DNA from: an uncultured bacterium
Lineage (GTDB): Bacteria; Bacillota; Clostridia; Lachnospirales; Lachnospiraceae
Assembly: GCA_947071365.1 (NCBI GenBank)
Contig: CAMTFT010000014.1
Location: forward strand, 1-12,501
DNA: 12,501 nt
Direction of reading: 5' to 3'
Shown: positions 5,408 through 12,455 of the stretch, piece after piece
How the letters are laid out: each line of letters begins with the position of its first letter
Numbering within the stretch: position 1 is the stretch's first letter
Position numbers and translations under genes: made by a program
The notes under the pieces: model-generated
What the model saw: only the letters and a program-made list of their open reading frames with translations
Told to the model about the DNA's origin: nothing
Database searches by the model: none

Positions 5408-6913
5408 ATGGAAAAAGAAACGGTACTGCCGAAAAACATACGCCAGATAGGAGACATTCAGGGGAGAGAACGGATATGTATTGAAGATTATGTCATGACG
5501 TACATTCGGAAAAAAGAACCGCAGGAGGAACAGGGCTATGTGGGGGTTCTGCTGGGGGAACGAAAAGAGGCGGAAGATACGGTCTACGTGTTTATCCGGG
5601 GGATTCTGGAACTGTCCTTTGAATCGCAGGACGAGGAAAAGGAAGCTGAACAGAAAAGCAGGCTGAAGGAGACGTGGGCCAGGGAACGTGCGGAGAACTT
5701 TCCGGGATGGGACGTACAGGGCTGCTGTATTATCGGGGCGTATCCTACCAGAAAGCTGGAGACGCTTTCGGAGATACTGCCGGAGTCCGGCCAGATGATC
5801 TATCACTTGCAGGAGCAGGAAGAAACGCTTTTCTGGAAGGAAAGCGAGCAGTACCGAAAAATAAAGGGGTATTTTGTGTTTTATGAACAGAACAGGAAAA
5901 TGCAGGAATACCTTGCGGAGGTCTTTCAGGATGACAGCGTTGAAAAAGAAAGCCTGCCGGACCGGGCCATCAAAAGCTTCCGGGAGAAGGTAAAGGAAAA
6001 AAGTGAGAAAAAGACGGGCAGCCTGCTTAAACTGGCAAGTTCGTTTTTTGTGGTGACGGTGCTGATCATCGGGGCGATCGTAGTGAATCGAATCGATGAA
6101 ATTCGAAATGTCCGAAATACGGCCTTGTCTGAATTGGAGGCGTTGTCGAACCAGACGCAGCAGGAGGGAGAACGGCTGAAGGCATCGGACTACTTCGCAA
6201 CGGAGCAGGACAATGGAGAGACAGCAGCGGCGAATGTGAAGAGTGCGGATGATCTGCAGACTGCGGCAAACGGAGCAGGTACAGGCGGACAGCAGAATAT
6301 GATGGATGCAGCAAGTCAGGCAAGCGCAGACGGTTTGCAGAGTACGATGAGTACAGATGCTACGGACAGTATACAGAGCACGGCAAACATCACAACTACG
6401 GATAGTTTGCAGAGCGCAGCAAACACAGGAAGCGTGGATGGTTTGCAGAGTACGACAAACACGGATATTGCGGATAGTTTGCAGAGCACAGCAAACACGG
6501 ATACTGCGGATAGTTTGCAGAGCACAGCAAATACAGGAACTGCGGACGGTTCGCAGAATACGACAAATACAGGAAGCGTGGACAGTTTGCAGAGCACAGC
6601 AAATACAGGAACCACGGATAGCTTGCAGAGCACGGCAAACACAGATACCGCGGACAGTTTACAGGGCACGACAAACACCGACACTGCGGACAGCCAGCAA
6701 AATGCCTCAGACACCGGCGCATCGGAATCTGAGGCGAGCGAAGCCGCATCGAGGGCTATTCGGGCCTCGTACGTGATTAAAGAAGGGGACACACTGGCGA
6801 ATATATGCAGCAAATATTATGGCAGCATGGATAAGATGGAAGAAATCTGCGACGCCAATCATATTGAAGATGCAAATATGATTATGCCGGGCCAGAAAAT
6901 TGTGCTCCCGTAG
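5408..6913 (+). CDS. Membrane-anchored LysM protein with Thr/Ser-rich repeat stalk
   Basis: A 501-residue bitopic protein that likely links the cytoplasm to peptidoglycan. Residues 1-200 are cytosolic and charged. The order EDYVMTYIRKK, YVGVLLGERK (44-53), VFIRGILEL and the hydrophobic CCIIGAYPT (106-114) resembles a JAB/MPN fold, but the metal-binding HxH is absent, so if related it is inactive. A single membrane helix follows at about 206-227, preceded by Lys-rich sequence, placing the C-terminus outside. A coiled segment (about 228-258), the 11-copy 12-residue stalk (305-436) and a C-terminal LysM domain (454-500, YVIKEGDTL...MIMPGQKIVLP) complete it. AAAGGAG at 5391-5397 is 10 nt before ATG 5408; the in-frame ATG at 5366 lacks a site. 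No close function is known to me. It sits divergent from yyaC and upstream of two more envelope proteins. Confidence 0.8.
   Translation: MEKETVLPKNIRQIGDIQGRERICIEDYVMTYIRKKEPQEEQGYVGVLLGERKEAEDTVYVFIRGILELSFESQDEEKEAEQKSRLKETWARERAENFPGWDVQGCCIIGAYPTRKLETLSEILPESGQMIYHLQEQEETLFWKESEQYRKIKGYFVFYEQNRKMQEYLAEVFQDDSVEKESLPDRAIKSFREKVKEKSEKKTGSLLKLASSFFVVTVLIIGAIVVNRIDEIRNVRNTALSELEALSNQTQQEGERLKASDYFATEQDNGETAAANVKSADDLQTAANGAGTGGQQNMMDAASQASADGLQSTMSTDATDSIQSTANITTTDSLQSAANTGSVDGLQSTTNTDIADSLQSTANTDTADSLQSTANTGTADGSQNTTNTGSVDSLQSTANTGTTDSLQSTANTDTADSLQGTTNTDTADSQQNASDTGASESEASEAASRAIRASYVIKEGDTLANICSKYYGSMDKMEEICDANHIEDANMIMPGQKIVLP
6320..6715 (+). repeat. Eleven in-frame 36-nt tandem repeats (LysM protein stalk)
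   Basis: Eleven successive 12-residue units fit the consensus (D/G)TADSLQSTANT without gaps, spanning residues 305-436. Central copies (units 5, 6, 8, 9 and 10) are closest to each other and the edges are degraded, the usual pattern of repeat expansion by slippage. The encoded stretch is rich in Thr, Ser, Asn and Asp, lacks Cys, and should be an extended extracellular stalk. Read length may limit how well the copy number is assembled. Confidence 0.95.
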
Positions 6914-6916
6914 AGG

Positions 6917-6945
6917 TTGTGTTTGGCGGTGGATTCTGTTATGAT
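6917..6945 (+). promoter_or_regulatory. Extended -10 sigma-A promoter for the DUF5711-cvpA pair
   Basis: TTGTGT (6917-6922), 17 nt, then TGtTATGAT with the extension TG at 6937-6938 and the -10 at 6940-6945. It begins only 4 nt after the LysM stop. The start would be near 6952, giving a 137-nt leader. Confidence 0.7.
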
Positions 6946-6955
6946 AACATATCAA

Positions 6956-6969
6956 GATAAAATTTTATC
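6956..6969. promoter_or_regulatory. Perfect 14-bp palindrome just after the transcription start
   Basis: GATAAAATTTTATC reads identically on both strands and begins about 4 nt after the predicted start of the 6917-6945 promoter. That position suits a repressor operator, though an A/T palindrome of this length in a leader can also arise by chance. No regulator can be named. Confidence 0.3.
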
Positions 6970-7088
6970 GGGATATGGGTGGAATTGGTTCCTCCGGTAT
7001 CACAGATTCTAACATAGTATATGCAAAAAAGTATTTCCGGTAACTGTATAAAAAGAGCGGCGGGAAGATCAGACGGCAGGTATAGTAC

Positions 7089-8384
7089 ATGAATAAGGAT
7101 AAGTGGAAAGATATTTCGGGGAAATGGTCAGAGAAGCTTCATTTTTTGAGGATAGACGAGGACCCGGAACAGGAAGATGATATACAGATAGAAGAAAAAT
7201 CACTTTCTTCCGGCAACATCTCCAAAAAGGATTTGCCGGAAGGTGATTTGAAGGAAAAGCTTGAGAGAAACCGCAGGTGGGTATTCCGCAGAAGAGTGGC
7301 TCTTCTGGTTCTCGTGGTACTCGTTGTTGGAGGCTTTGTACTGTACAACAGAATGTATACGTTTACGGATTATGTAATCGTGGATTCCTACGAGAACGAA
7401 GTGGCATCGGGGAGTAAGTATGAAGCGGTGGGAAAAAATATTTACCGCTATAATTCCGATGGAGTTTCCTGTGTCAGCCGCAAAAATGAGCTGAAATGGA
7501 GTATTACGTACAATATGCAGGGGCCGATCGCGGACGTCTGCGGCGATACGATGGCTATTGCGGAGCAGCAGGGCAATCAGGTTTACGTTGTGAATAAGGA
7601 TGGCCTTGTGGGAAACTTTGAGACGCTGCTTCCGATACTTAAGGTTCGGGTCTCAAAACAGGGCGTAGTGGCGGTGGTGCTGCAGGAAGAGGACGTTACC
7701 TGGGTCAGCCTCTACAGCTCGGACGGCACTTCCATAGCAAACGACAAGACGACGGTTGCAGAGTCCGGGTATCCGCTGGATATCGATCTGTCTCCGGACG
7801 GGCAGAAGCTGGCGGTGTCGTATCTTGGAATCAAAGAAGGCATCATTAACAGCCGCGTCGTGTTTTATCATTTTGGCGCAGCAGGACAGTCTGAGACGAA
7901 CCATATCGTCAGCAGTGAGAGTTATACGGAGACGGTCATACCGGAAGTATATTTTACAGACAATTCCAGAGCGGTAGCCGTTGCGGACAATGGATTTATG
8001 GTATTTAAAGGCGGCGATGCACCGAAACAGACTGCGTCGGTTTCCTTTGAGGAGGAGATCGTCAGTACGTTCCATGACGGGAGCAGGATTGGATTTCTGT
8101 TCCGGAGTACGGAAGAAGAATATCCATATCGGATGGAGCTGTATAATTACAGCGGCAGGAGAAAATCTTCCAGAGGAATTGACGCGAATTTTGACAAAAT
8201 AAAAATTCAGAATGGCCAGATTCTGATGTACAGCGATAACCGCTGTGATATTTTCCAGACTTCAGGAAGAAAAAGGTTTTCGTCTGTATATGAGAAGGAA
8301 ATCGTTGATCTGTTTTATTTTTCTGAGTTCAGGAAGTATCTGGTTATTACACAGGACAGCTTTGACAGGATAAAGGTCAGCTAA
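7089..8384 (+). CDS. DUF5711-like membrane-anchored beta-propeller protein
   Basis: A 431-residue protein of unknown function. The N-terminal 1-68 is cytosolic, acidic then strongly basic (RNRRWVFRRR, 60-69), followed by one membrane helix (about 70-86). The remaining 340 residues are extracytoplasmic. They consist of short beta-strand repeats of the WD/PQQ style: a hydrophobic strand, a turn with DG or NG, and phrases such as LSPDGQKLAVSYLG (234-247), VYVVNKDGLVG and AVAVADNGFMVFKGG. This pattern suggests a propeller. I recognise the overall type as the DUF5711 family of Lachnospiraceae, with moderate certainty. GCAGG at 7076-7080 is the probable, rather weak, ribosome site. A cvpA-family gene follows after 77 nt with no terminator between, so the two are probably co-transcribed and may act together at the envelope. 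Confidence 0.8.
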   Translation: MNKDKWKDISGKWSEKLHFLRIDEDPEQEDDIQIEEKSLSSGNISKKDLPEGDLKEKLERNRRWVFRRRVALLVLVVLVVGGFVLYNRMYTFTDYVIVDSYENEVASGSKYEAVGKNIYRYNSDGVSCVSRKNELKWSITYNMQGPIADVCGDTMAIAEQQGNQVYVVNKDGLVGNFETLLPILKVRVSKQGVVAVVLQEEDVTWVSLYSSDGTSIANDKTTVAESGYPLDIDLSPDGQKLAVSYLGIKEGIINSRVVFYHFGAAGQSETNHIVSSESYTETVIPEVYFTDNSRAVAVADNGFMVFKGGDAPKQTASVSFEEEIVSTFHDGSRIGFLFRSTEEEYPYRMELYNYSGRRKSSRGIDANFDKIKIQNGQILMYSDNRCDIFQTSGRKRFSSVYEKEIVDLFYFSEFRKYLVITQDSFDRIKVS

Positions 8385-8461
8385 GCGTTTGCGGGCCTGA
8401 TGTTTATAGAGATGAACGGAAATTTTGACTGACGTATTGGTGCGGCTGATTTGGAGGAAAT

Positions 8462-9367
8462 ATGAATTTACTTGAGATTATTATAATAGTTCTGACGGTT
8501 GGAATGGCACTCATGGGGTATCGCAGAGGATTTGTGAAGAAGCTGGCTTCCATGCTTTCCCTGGTGATTTCCATTGTGCTGGTTTCCATGTTTTTGCCGT
8601 ATATGACGGATTTTTTGAAAAATCATACACCGGTGTATGATTATATCGTGAAGCAGTCCCGGCAGGTGGTGGAGCAGCAGGTCACGAATTCTCTGACGGG
8701 CGGGAATTCCGGCACACAGGCGGATGCATACCGGAGCATGGGACGTGAGCAGATAAAGAGCCTGATGGAGCAGAATGGATATGACAGTTCTGTTGTCGAT
8801 GCACTCAGCGATGAGCAGCTTGAGCAGTATAAACAGCAGTACATTCAGCAGTATGTGGATCAGTATCTCGGAGAGGGCGGCGCACAGCAGAGCGGCCAGC
8901 TAAGCAGAACGGAGCAGACAGAGCTGATCGACAGCCTGCCGATTCCGGAGGTGCTCCGGGACATGCTGCTTGATTACAACAATGCGGAGGGGTATGCCAG
9001 CCTGGGAGTATCCACGTTCCAGGATTACATTATCAATTTTGTCGCGACAGTGATTTTAAATGTGATATCCTTTATCGCGGCGGTCGTTGTAGTGCAGGTA
9101 TTTCTCTGGGTGGCGATTGCCGCGCTGGATATACTGTCACATATTCCGTTGATCGGCGGGCTGAACAGGCTTCTTGGCCTTTTGCTTGGCCTTTTGCAGG
9201 CGCTGTTTTTTATCTGGATATTTTTTCTGGTGCTCTCCATGGCGTCGGCGACAGAGGCAGGGCTGCAGCTCATGAGCATGGTGCAGAGCAGCCGGCTTTT
9301 GGGTTATCTGTATGATTCCAACCTGTTTATGCAGATCGTGATTCAGGCGGCGGCGCTGTTTGTGTAA
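8462..9367 (+). CDS. cvpA: CvpA family membrane protein with large extracytoplasmic insertion
   Basis: A 301-residue polytopic protein of the colicin V production family; in general these are membrane proteins of uncertain molecular role linked to envelope homeostasis. Membrane helices at about 3-19 and 27-48 flank the conserved GYRRGFVKKLAS (19-30). Further helices are at about 190-225 (two) and 236-262, containing the family motif HIPLIGGLNRLLGLLLGLLQ (227-246). Between helices 2 and 3 lies an insertion of about 140 residues (50-189), Gln/Tyr/Glu-rich (for example YKQQYIQQYVDQYL, 123-136), predicted to be outside. Classical members are about 160-180 residues, so this is the long clostridial form. 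GGAGG at 8453-8457 sets ATG 8462. No terminator follows: the T-box promoter begins 10 nt after its stop, so cvpA transcripts probably end at the T-box terminator. Confidence 0.88.
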   Translation: MNLLEIIIIVLTVGMALMGYRRGFVKKLASMLSLVISIVLVSMFLPYMTDFLKNHTPVYDYIVKQSRQVVEQQVTNSLTGGNSGTQADAYRSMGREQIKSLMEQNGYDSSVVDALSDEQLEQYKQQYIQQYVDQYLGEGGAQQSGQLSRTEQTELIDSLPIPEVLRDMLLDYNNAEGYASLGVSTFQDYIINFVATVILNVISFIAAVVVVQVFLWVAIAALDILSHIPLIGGLNRLLGLLLGLLQALFFIWIFFLVLSMASATEAGLQLMSMVQSSRLLGYLYDSNLFMQIVIQAAALFV

Positions 9368-9376
9368 AATTTCCAG

Positions 9377-9405
9377 TTGACAAATGTCCGCACCGGTGGT
9401 ACACT
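9377..9405 (+). promoter_or_regulatory. Sigma-A promoter of the trpXYZ operon
   Basis: A perfect -35 TTGACA (9377-9382), 17-nt spacer and TACACT (9400-9405). The spacer contains the palindrome CACCGGTG (9391-9398). The start is expected near 9412, giving a T-box leader of about 280 nt up to the terminator. This is the best promoter in the window. Confidence 0.85.
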
Positions 9406-9411
9406 TTAACA

Positions 9412-9694
9412 CAACAAAGGATGAAACCGATGAGAAAGAGTAGTAGGCATTCATTGTGAAGTCACAGAGAGCTGCAGGTGGTGGGATTGCAGTATGGAAC
9501 AGTTTGCTGAATGGACTTTTGAGGGCGGCCTGAACGATATGATATATGTAGTAGGAGCCGCCGGGAACCGAACCCGTTATCAATCAGGAGTGTATGACAG
9601 TACATGCGAAAGTGGACATTACGTCAAAGTGAGTGGTACCGCGATAATAAGAATTTATTACCGTCTCAGATGAAAATCTGAGGCGGTTTTTTTT
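9412..9694 (+). promoter_or_regulatory. T-box riboswitch, tryptophan (UGG) specifier
   Basis: A transcriptional leader that senses uncharged tRNA. Stem I is clear. GAAAG (9434-9438) pairs with CTTTT (9516-9520) below the specifier loop, and GGCA (9446-9449) pairs with TGCT (9505-9508) above it. The opposite side carries the AGTA loop motif. The specifier region reads GAA-TGG-A, with TGG at 9512-9514, followed by ACTTTTGAG, the usual context after the codon. The apical part has ACAGAGAG and a CTGCA/TGCAG hairpin. A stem (GGCGGC 9524-9529 with GCCGCC 9557-9562) lies below. The T-box sequence proper is 9626-9643, ending TGGTACCGCG, with the tRNA-binding UGGU at 9634-9637. It competes with the terminator at 9661-9694. 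UGG codes Trp, fitting the downstream transporter genes. Uncharged tRNA-Trp should promote read-through. Confidence 0.92.
9661..9694 (+). terminator. T-box attenuator terminator
   Basis: An 11-bp stem (CCGTCTCAGAT at 9661-9671 with ATCTGAGGCGG at 9676-9686, one G-U pair) closes a GAAA tetraloop and is followed by eight T (9687-9694). Its 5' arm, CCGTCTC, is the segment expected to pair with the T-box sequence in the antiterminator. It also probably ends cvpA transcripts. Confidence 0.93.
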
Positions 9695-9865
9695 CGCGAT
9701 GGCAATGAGCTGTGCCAGCCGGAGGAGAGGCCGTAGCACGGCTTCCATACCACCATAAGATAAACACCGGTTACTCCTTTGGAAACAGCCCGCAGATGTA
9801 TTTATATTCCGGGCTTATTCTGAAAATCAGGCGAAGAGCCTCACAAAGAAAAGGAGAACAAGATT
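9695..9865 (+). other. 171-nt post-terminator leader before trpX
   Basis: No gene is supported here. A 7-bp hairpin with one G-U pair (about 9729-9745, AGGCCGT and ACGGCTT) and a 6-bp hairpin (AGCCCG 9787-9792, CGGGCT 9810-9815) are visible, but neither has a T-run. A third short CTGA-AAA-TCAG hairpin lies at about 9820-9830. A 17-codon frame near 9711 lacks a ribosome site. AAGGAG at 9851-9856 serves trpX. The length is unusual for a simple T-box to gene spacing. Confidence 0.4.
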
Positions 9866-10870
9866 ATGAAGAAGAAAGTTTTGGCAAGTGTAGCAGCATC
9901 CGTTATGGCATCCATTATGTTAGCAGGAACAGCAATGGCAGCAGAGTACAAGGTCGGCATCATTCAGTTCGTGGACGATGCGTCCCTGAACCAGATCGAA
10001 GCAGCGATTGAAGCAGAGCTGGATGCAAAATCAGAGGAAGGCGAAGACAAATTTATCTACGAAGGAAATGTATACAACGGCCAGGCAGATGCAACGACGC
10101 TGAATCAGATCGCGACGCAGTTGATCGCAGACGGTGTGGATGTGATCGTTCCGATCGCAACTCCGGCAGCGCAGATCGTACAGACGGCGACAGAAGACAA
10201 TCAGATTCCGGTGGTCTTTTCCGCAGTATCTGACCCGGTAGGCGCAGGACTTGCTGAGAGCATGGAAGCTCCGGGCGCAAATATTACAGGAACGAGCGAT
10301 GCGCTGAACACGAATGCAATCCTTGATCTGATGTTTGTAGCAAATCCGGATATTAAGTCCGTGGGCCTTCTGTACAGCCAGTCAGAGGACGCTTCCAAGC
10401 AGCCGATCGAGGATGCAAAAGCATATCTGGATGAAAAAGGCGTAGAATATGTAGAGAAGACAGGAACGAACAATACAGAGGTTACTCAGGCGGCGGATGC
10501 TCTCATTGCGGCAGGTGTGGATGCAGTATTTACCCCTACCGACAATACGATCATGACAGCGGAGCTCGGTATTTATGAGAAATTTATCGATGCAGGAATT
10601 CCACACTATGCAGGCGCTGATTCCTTTGCACTGAACGGTGCGTTCTGCGGATACGGCGTGGACTACACGAACCTCGGAACGGCTACAGCGGACATGGTAG
10701 TGGAGATCCTTCAGGGAGCAGACCCGGCCGCAACACCGATCCAGACTTTTGATAATGGTATTGCAACGGTCAACACCGAGACGGCAGAAGCGATCGGCCT
10801 GGATTACAGCGGATTTGCAGAGCTGTGTACAGGAGTAGTTGAGACAGTTACGGCAGAAGAGTTCGAATAA
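9866..10870 (+). CDS. trpX: ABC transporter substrate-binding protein, TrpX type (PF04392)
   Basis: A secreted binding protein that delivers the ligand, by context tryptophan or a precursor, to the TrpYZ importer. The 334-residue product has the two-lobed periplasmic-binding pattern of the PF04392 family: VGIIQFVDDASLNQIEAAIE (29-48), the motif IVPIATPAAQIV (94-105), VVFSAVSDPVGAGL (116-129), and NITGTSDALN (139-148). The signal peptide is Sec type (MKKK, hydrophobic core, AMA|A at 23-26). The expected lipobox is missing: LAG (19-21) is followed by Thr22 instead of Cys, so there is no obvious lipid anchor. That is odd in a Gram-positive importer. AAGGAG at 9851-9856 sits 9 nt before ATG. The trpY start is 23 nt after the stop, and the three genes are clearly one operon under the T-box. 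The Trp assignment rests on the specifier and the family, not on binding residues. Confidence 0.88.
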   Translation: MKKKVLASVAASVMASIMLAGTAMAAEYKVGIIQFVDDASLNQIEAAIEAELDAKSEEGEDKFIYEGNVYNGQADATTLNQIATQLIADGVDVIVPIATPAAQIVQTATEDNQIPVVFSAVSDPVGAGLAESMEAPGANITGTSDALNTNAILDLMFVANPDIKSVGLLYSQSEDASKQPIEDAKAYLDEKGVEYVEKTGTNNTEVTQAADALIAAGVDAVFTPTDNTIMTAELGIYEKFIDAGIPHYAGADSFALNGAFCGYGVDYTNLGTATADMVVEILQGADPAATPIQTFDNGIATVNTETAEAIGLDYSGFAELCTGVVETVTAEEFE

Positions 10871-10893
10871 AACAGAGAAGTAAGGAGTAAGGT

Positions 10894-11826
10894 ATGGAAT
10901 CATTGTTGTCGCTCCCGGTGGTTATCAGCGCACTGGAGCTTGGATTTATTTATGCGCTGGTAGCATTGGCATTATTTTTGAGCTATTCTATTTTGAACAT
11001 CGCTGATTTGTCTACGGACGGGTGCTTTACACTGGGATGCGCTGTCGGCGCACAGGTCGCAATCATGGGTCATCCGATTTTGGCGTTGTTTGCCGCGATG
11101 GCAGCGGGGGTCTGTTCCGGTTATATCATGGCGTTTTTGCAGACGAAGCTCGGCGTGGAATCAATTCTGGCGGGTATTATTGTCAATACCGGGCTTTACA
11201 CGGTGAACCTGGCAGCAATGGGATTTTCATCAAATCTGTCACTTTTCAAATGCGATACGGTATACAGCCTTTGCAAAGATATGTTCGGAAGCACCTGGTA
11301 TAAACTGATCGTATCGATTATTATCGTTGTGATAGCATGTGTGATCATAGCGTGGTTTTTGGGAACGAGGATCGGCCTTTCCATCCGGGCAACTGGCGAT
11401 AATGCGGATATGGTCAGGGCATCCAGTATCAATCCGGGCTTTACGATTACCGTGGGCCTGTGTATTTCCGGTTCTCTGACGGCTCTTTCCGGCTGTCTGA
11501 TCGGACAGTACCAGAAAACGTGCGACATCAATCTCGGTACGGGCATGGTCACGATTGCGCTTGCCAGCCTGATCATCGGTGAAACGTTGATCGGAAAAAG
11601 CAGCATATTCCGGAGAATTCTCGGAGTAATTGTGGGAAGCTGCCTTTACCGTTTTGCGATCGCGATCGCGCTGCGGCTGCACGTTCCGGCTGAATGTCTG
11701 AAGCTTGTATCTGCTGTTATCGTAGCGATTGCAATTGCGTCGCCGTATCTGAAAAATCAGGTGGCATTCCAGAAAAAGAAGATGGCGGCTGCTTCCGCCA
11801 GAAAAGGAGGGAGCGGCACATGCTGA
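10894..11826 (+). CDS. trpY: ABC transporter permease, TrpY type (BPD_transp_2 family)
   Basis: Inner-membrane permease of the tryptophan-type importer. 310 residues, with about eight hydrophobic segments. Landmarks are LNIADLSTDGCFTLGCAVG (34-52), typical of the TrpY/RbsC-LivH superfamily, and the cytosolic coupling motif GTRIGLSIRATGDN (157-170), where the ATPase docks. Helices at about 138-156 and 243-262 are clear. The C-terminus ends in a basic tail with KKK (295-297) and stops at TGA 11824-11826. The strong AAGGAG at 10882-10887 fixes the ATG at 10894. It overlaps trpZ by 7 nt. The homologous family also includes predicted permeases for other ligands, so the substrate rests on operon context. 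Confidence 0.9.
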   Translation: MESLLSLPVVISALELGFIYALVALALFLSYSILNIADLSTDGCFTLGCAVGAQVAIMGHPILALFAAMAAGVCSGYIMAFLQTKLGVESILAGIIVNTGLYTVNLAAMGFSSNLSLFKCDTVYSLCKDMFGSTWYKLIVSIIIVVIACVIIAWFLGTRIGLSIRATGDNADMVRASSINPGFTITVGLCISGSLTALSGCLIGQYQKTCDINLGTGMVTIALASLIIGETLIGKSSIFRRILGVIVGSCLYRFAIAIALRLHVPAECLKLVSAVIVAIAIASPYLKNQVAFQKKKMAAASARKGGSGTC

Positions 11827-12455
11827 AGCTGACAAATGTAAGAAAAGTATTTAATGAAGGAACGGTTAATGAAAAGGTCGCTTTAGACGGGGTGAGCCTG
11901 ACCGTGAACAACGGTGATTTTGCAACCATTATCGGCAGCAACGGCGCCGGAAAGTCCACACTTTTTAATTGCATCGGCGGAAGCTTTTACGTGGATGAGG
12001 GAAGTGTTTTTCTGGATGATACGGATATTACGTATGTACCGGAATACCGCAGGGCAGTACAGATCGGCCGACTGTTTCAGGACCCCATGAGGGGTACGGC
12101 ACCACATATGACAATAGAAGAAAATCTTGCGCTGGCCTACCTGCGGGTGGCGAAACGCCGGAATTCTGTTTTTTCCAGAATCAGCAATAAGGAGCGGAAA
12201 ATGTTTCGGGAGAAGCTGGCTCTTTTAAACATGGGGCTGGAGGACCGGATGAAGCAGCCGGTGGGATTGCTTTCGGGAGGCCAGAGGCAGGCGCTGACGC
12301 TTTTGATGGCGACACTCATTCCGCCGAAGATCCTTCTGCTCGATGAGCATACGGCGGCTCTTGATCCGGGAACAGCGGATAAAGTAATAGCGCTGACAAA
12401 AAAAGTCGTGGAGGAAAATCACCTTGCATGTCTGATGATCACCCACAATATGCAG
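11820..12455 (+). CDS. trpZ: ABC transporter ATP-binding protein, TrpZ type (3' end missing)
   Basis: The ATPase that powers the TrpXYZ importer. 212 genuine residues remain, against about 250-260 for the family. Present are Walker A GSNGAGKST (39-47), Q-loop FQDP (86-89), signature LSGGQRQ (151-157), Walker B ILLLDEHTAALDP (171-183) and the H-loop histidine (209). AAGGAGG at 11804-11810 and the 7-nt overlap with trpY choose ATG 11820; an upstream in-frame ATG at 11694 lies inside trpY. The last genomic codon is CAG (12453-12455). The codons after it, reading LSLIHI and a stop, come from the adapter, so the apparent stop is false. The cut is a contig end and not a mutation. Confidence 0.9.

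Noticed and set aside
4549..5457. Long 302-codon form of yyaC
   Set aside because: The extra upstream residues cross the sigma-F promoter and the divergent gene start; AGGAGGTG and family length support the start at 5121.
6316..6813. Minus-strand and +1 frames through the LysM repeats
   Set aside because: Open frames on three tracks are a by-product of a 36-nt repeat lacking stops in several frames; only the frame with TM and LysM domains is real.
9711..9764. 17-codon frame after the T-box terminator as a leader peptide
   Set aside because: No ribosome site and no Trp codons; a Trp attenuation peptide would be expected to carry them, and the T-box already explains control.
11694..11819. Upstream start for the trpZ frame at 11694
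   Set aside because: It lies inside trpY, lacks a ribosome site, and adds a non-homologous N-terminus; ATG 11820 has AAGGAGG and the correct ABC ATPase start.
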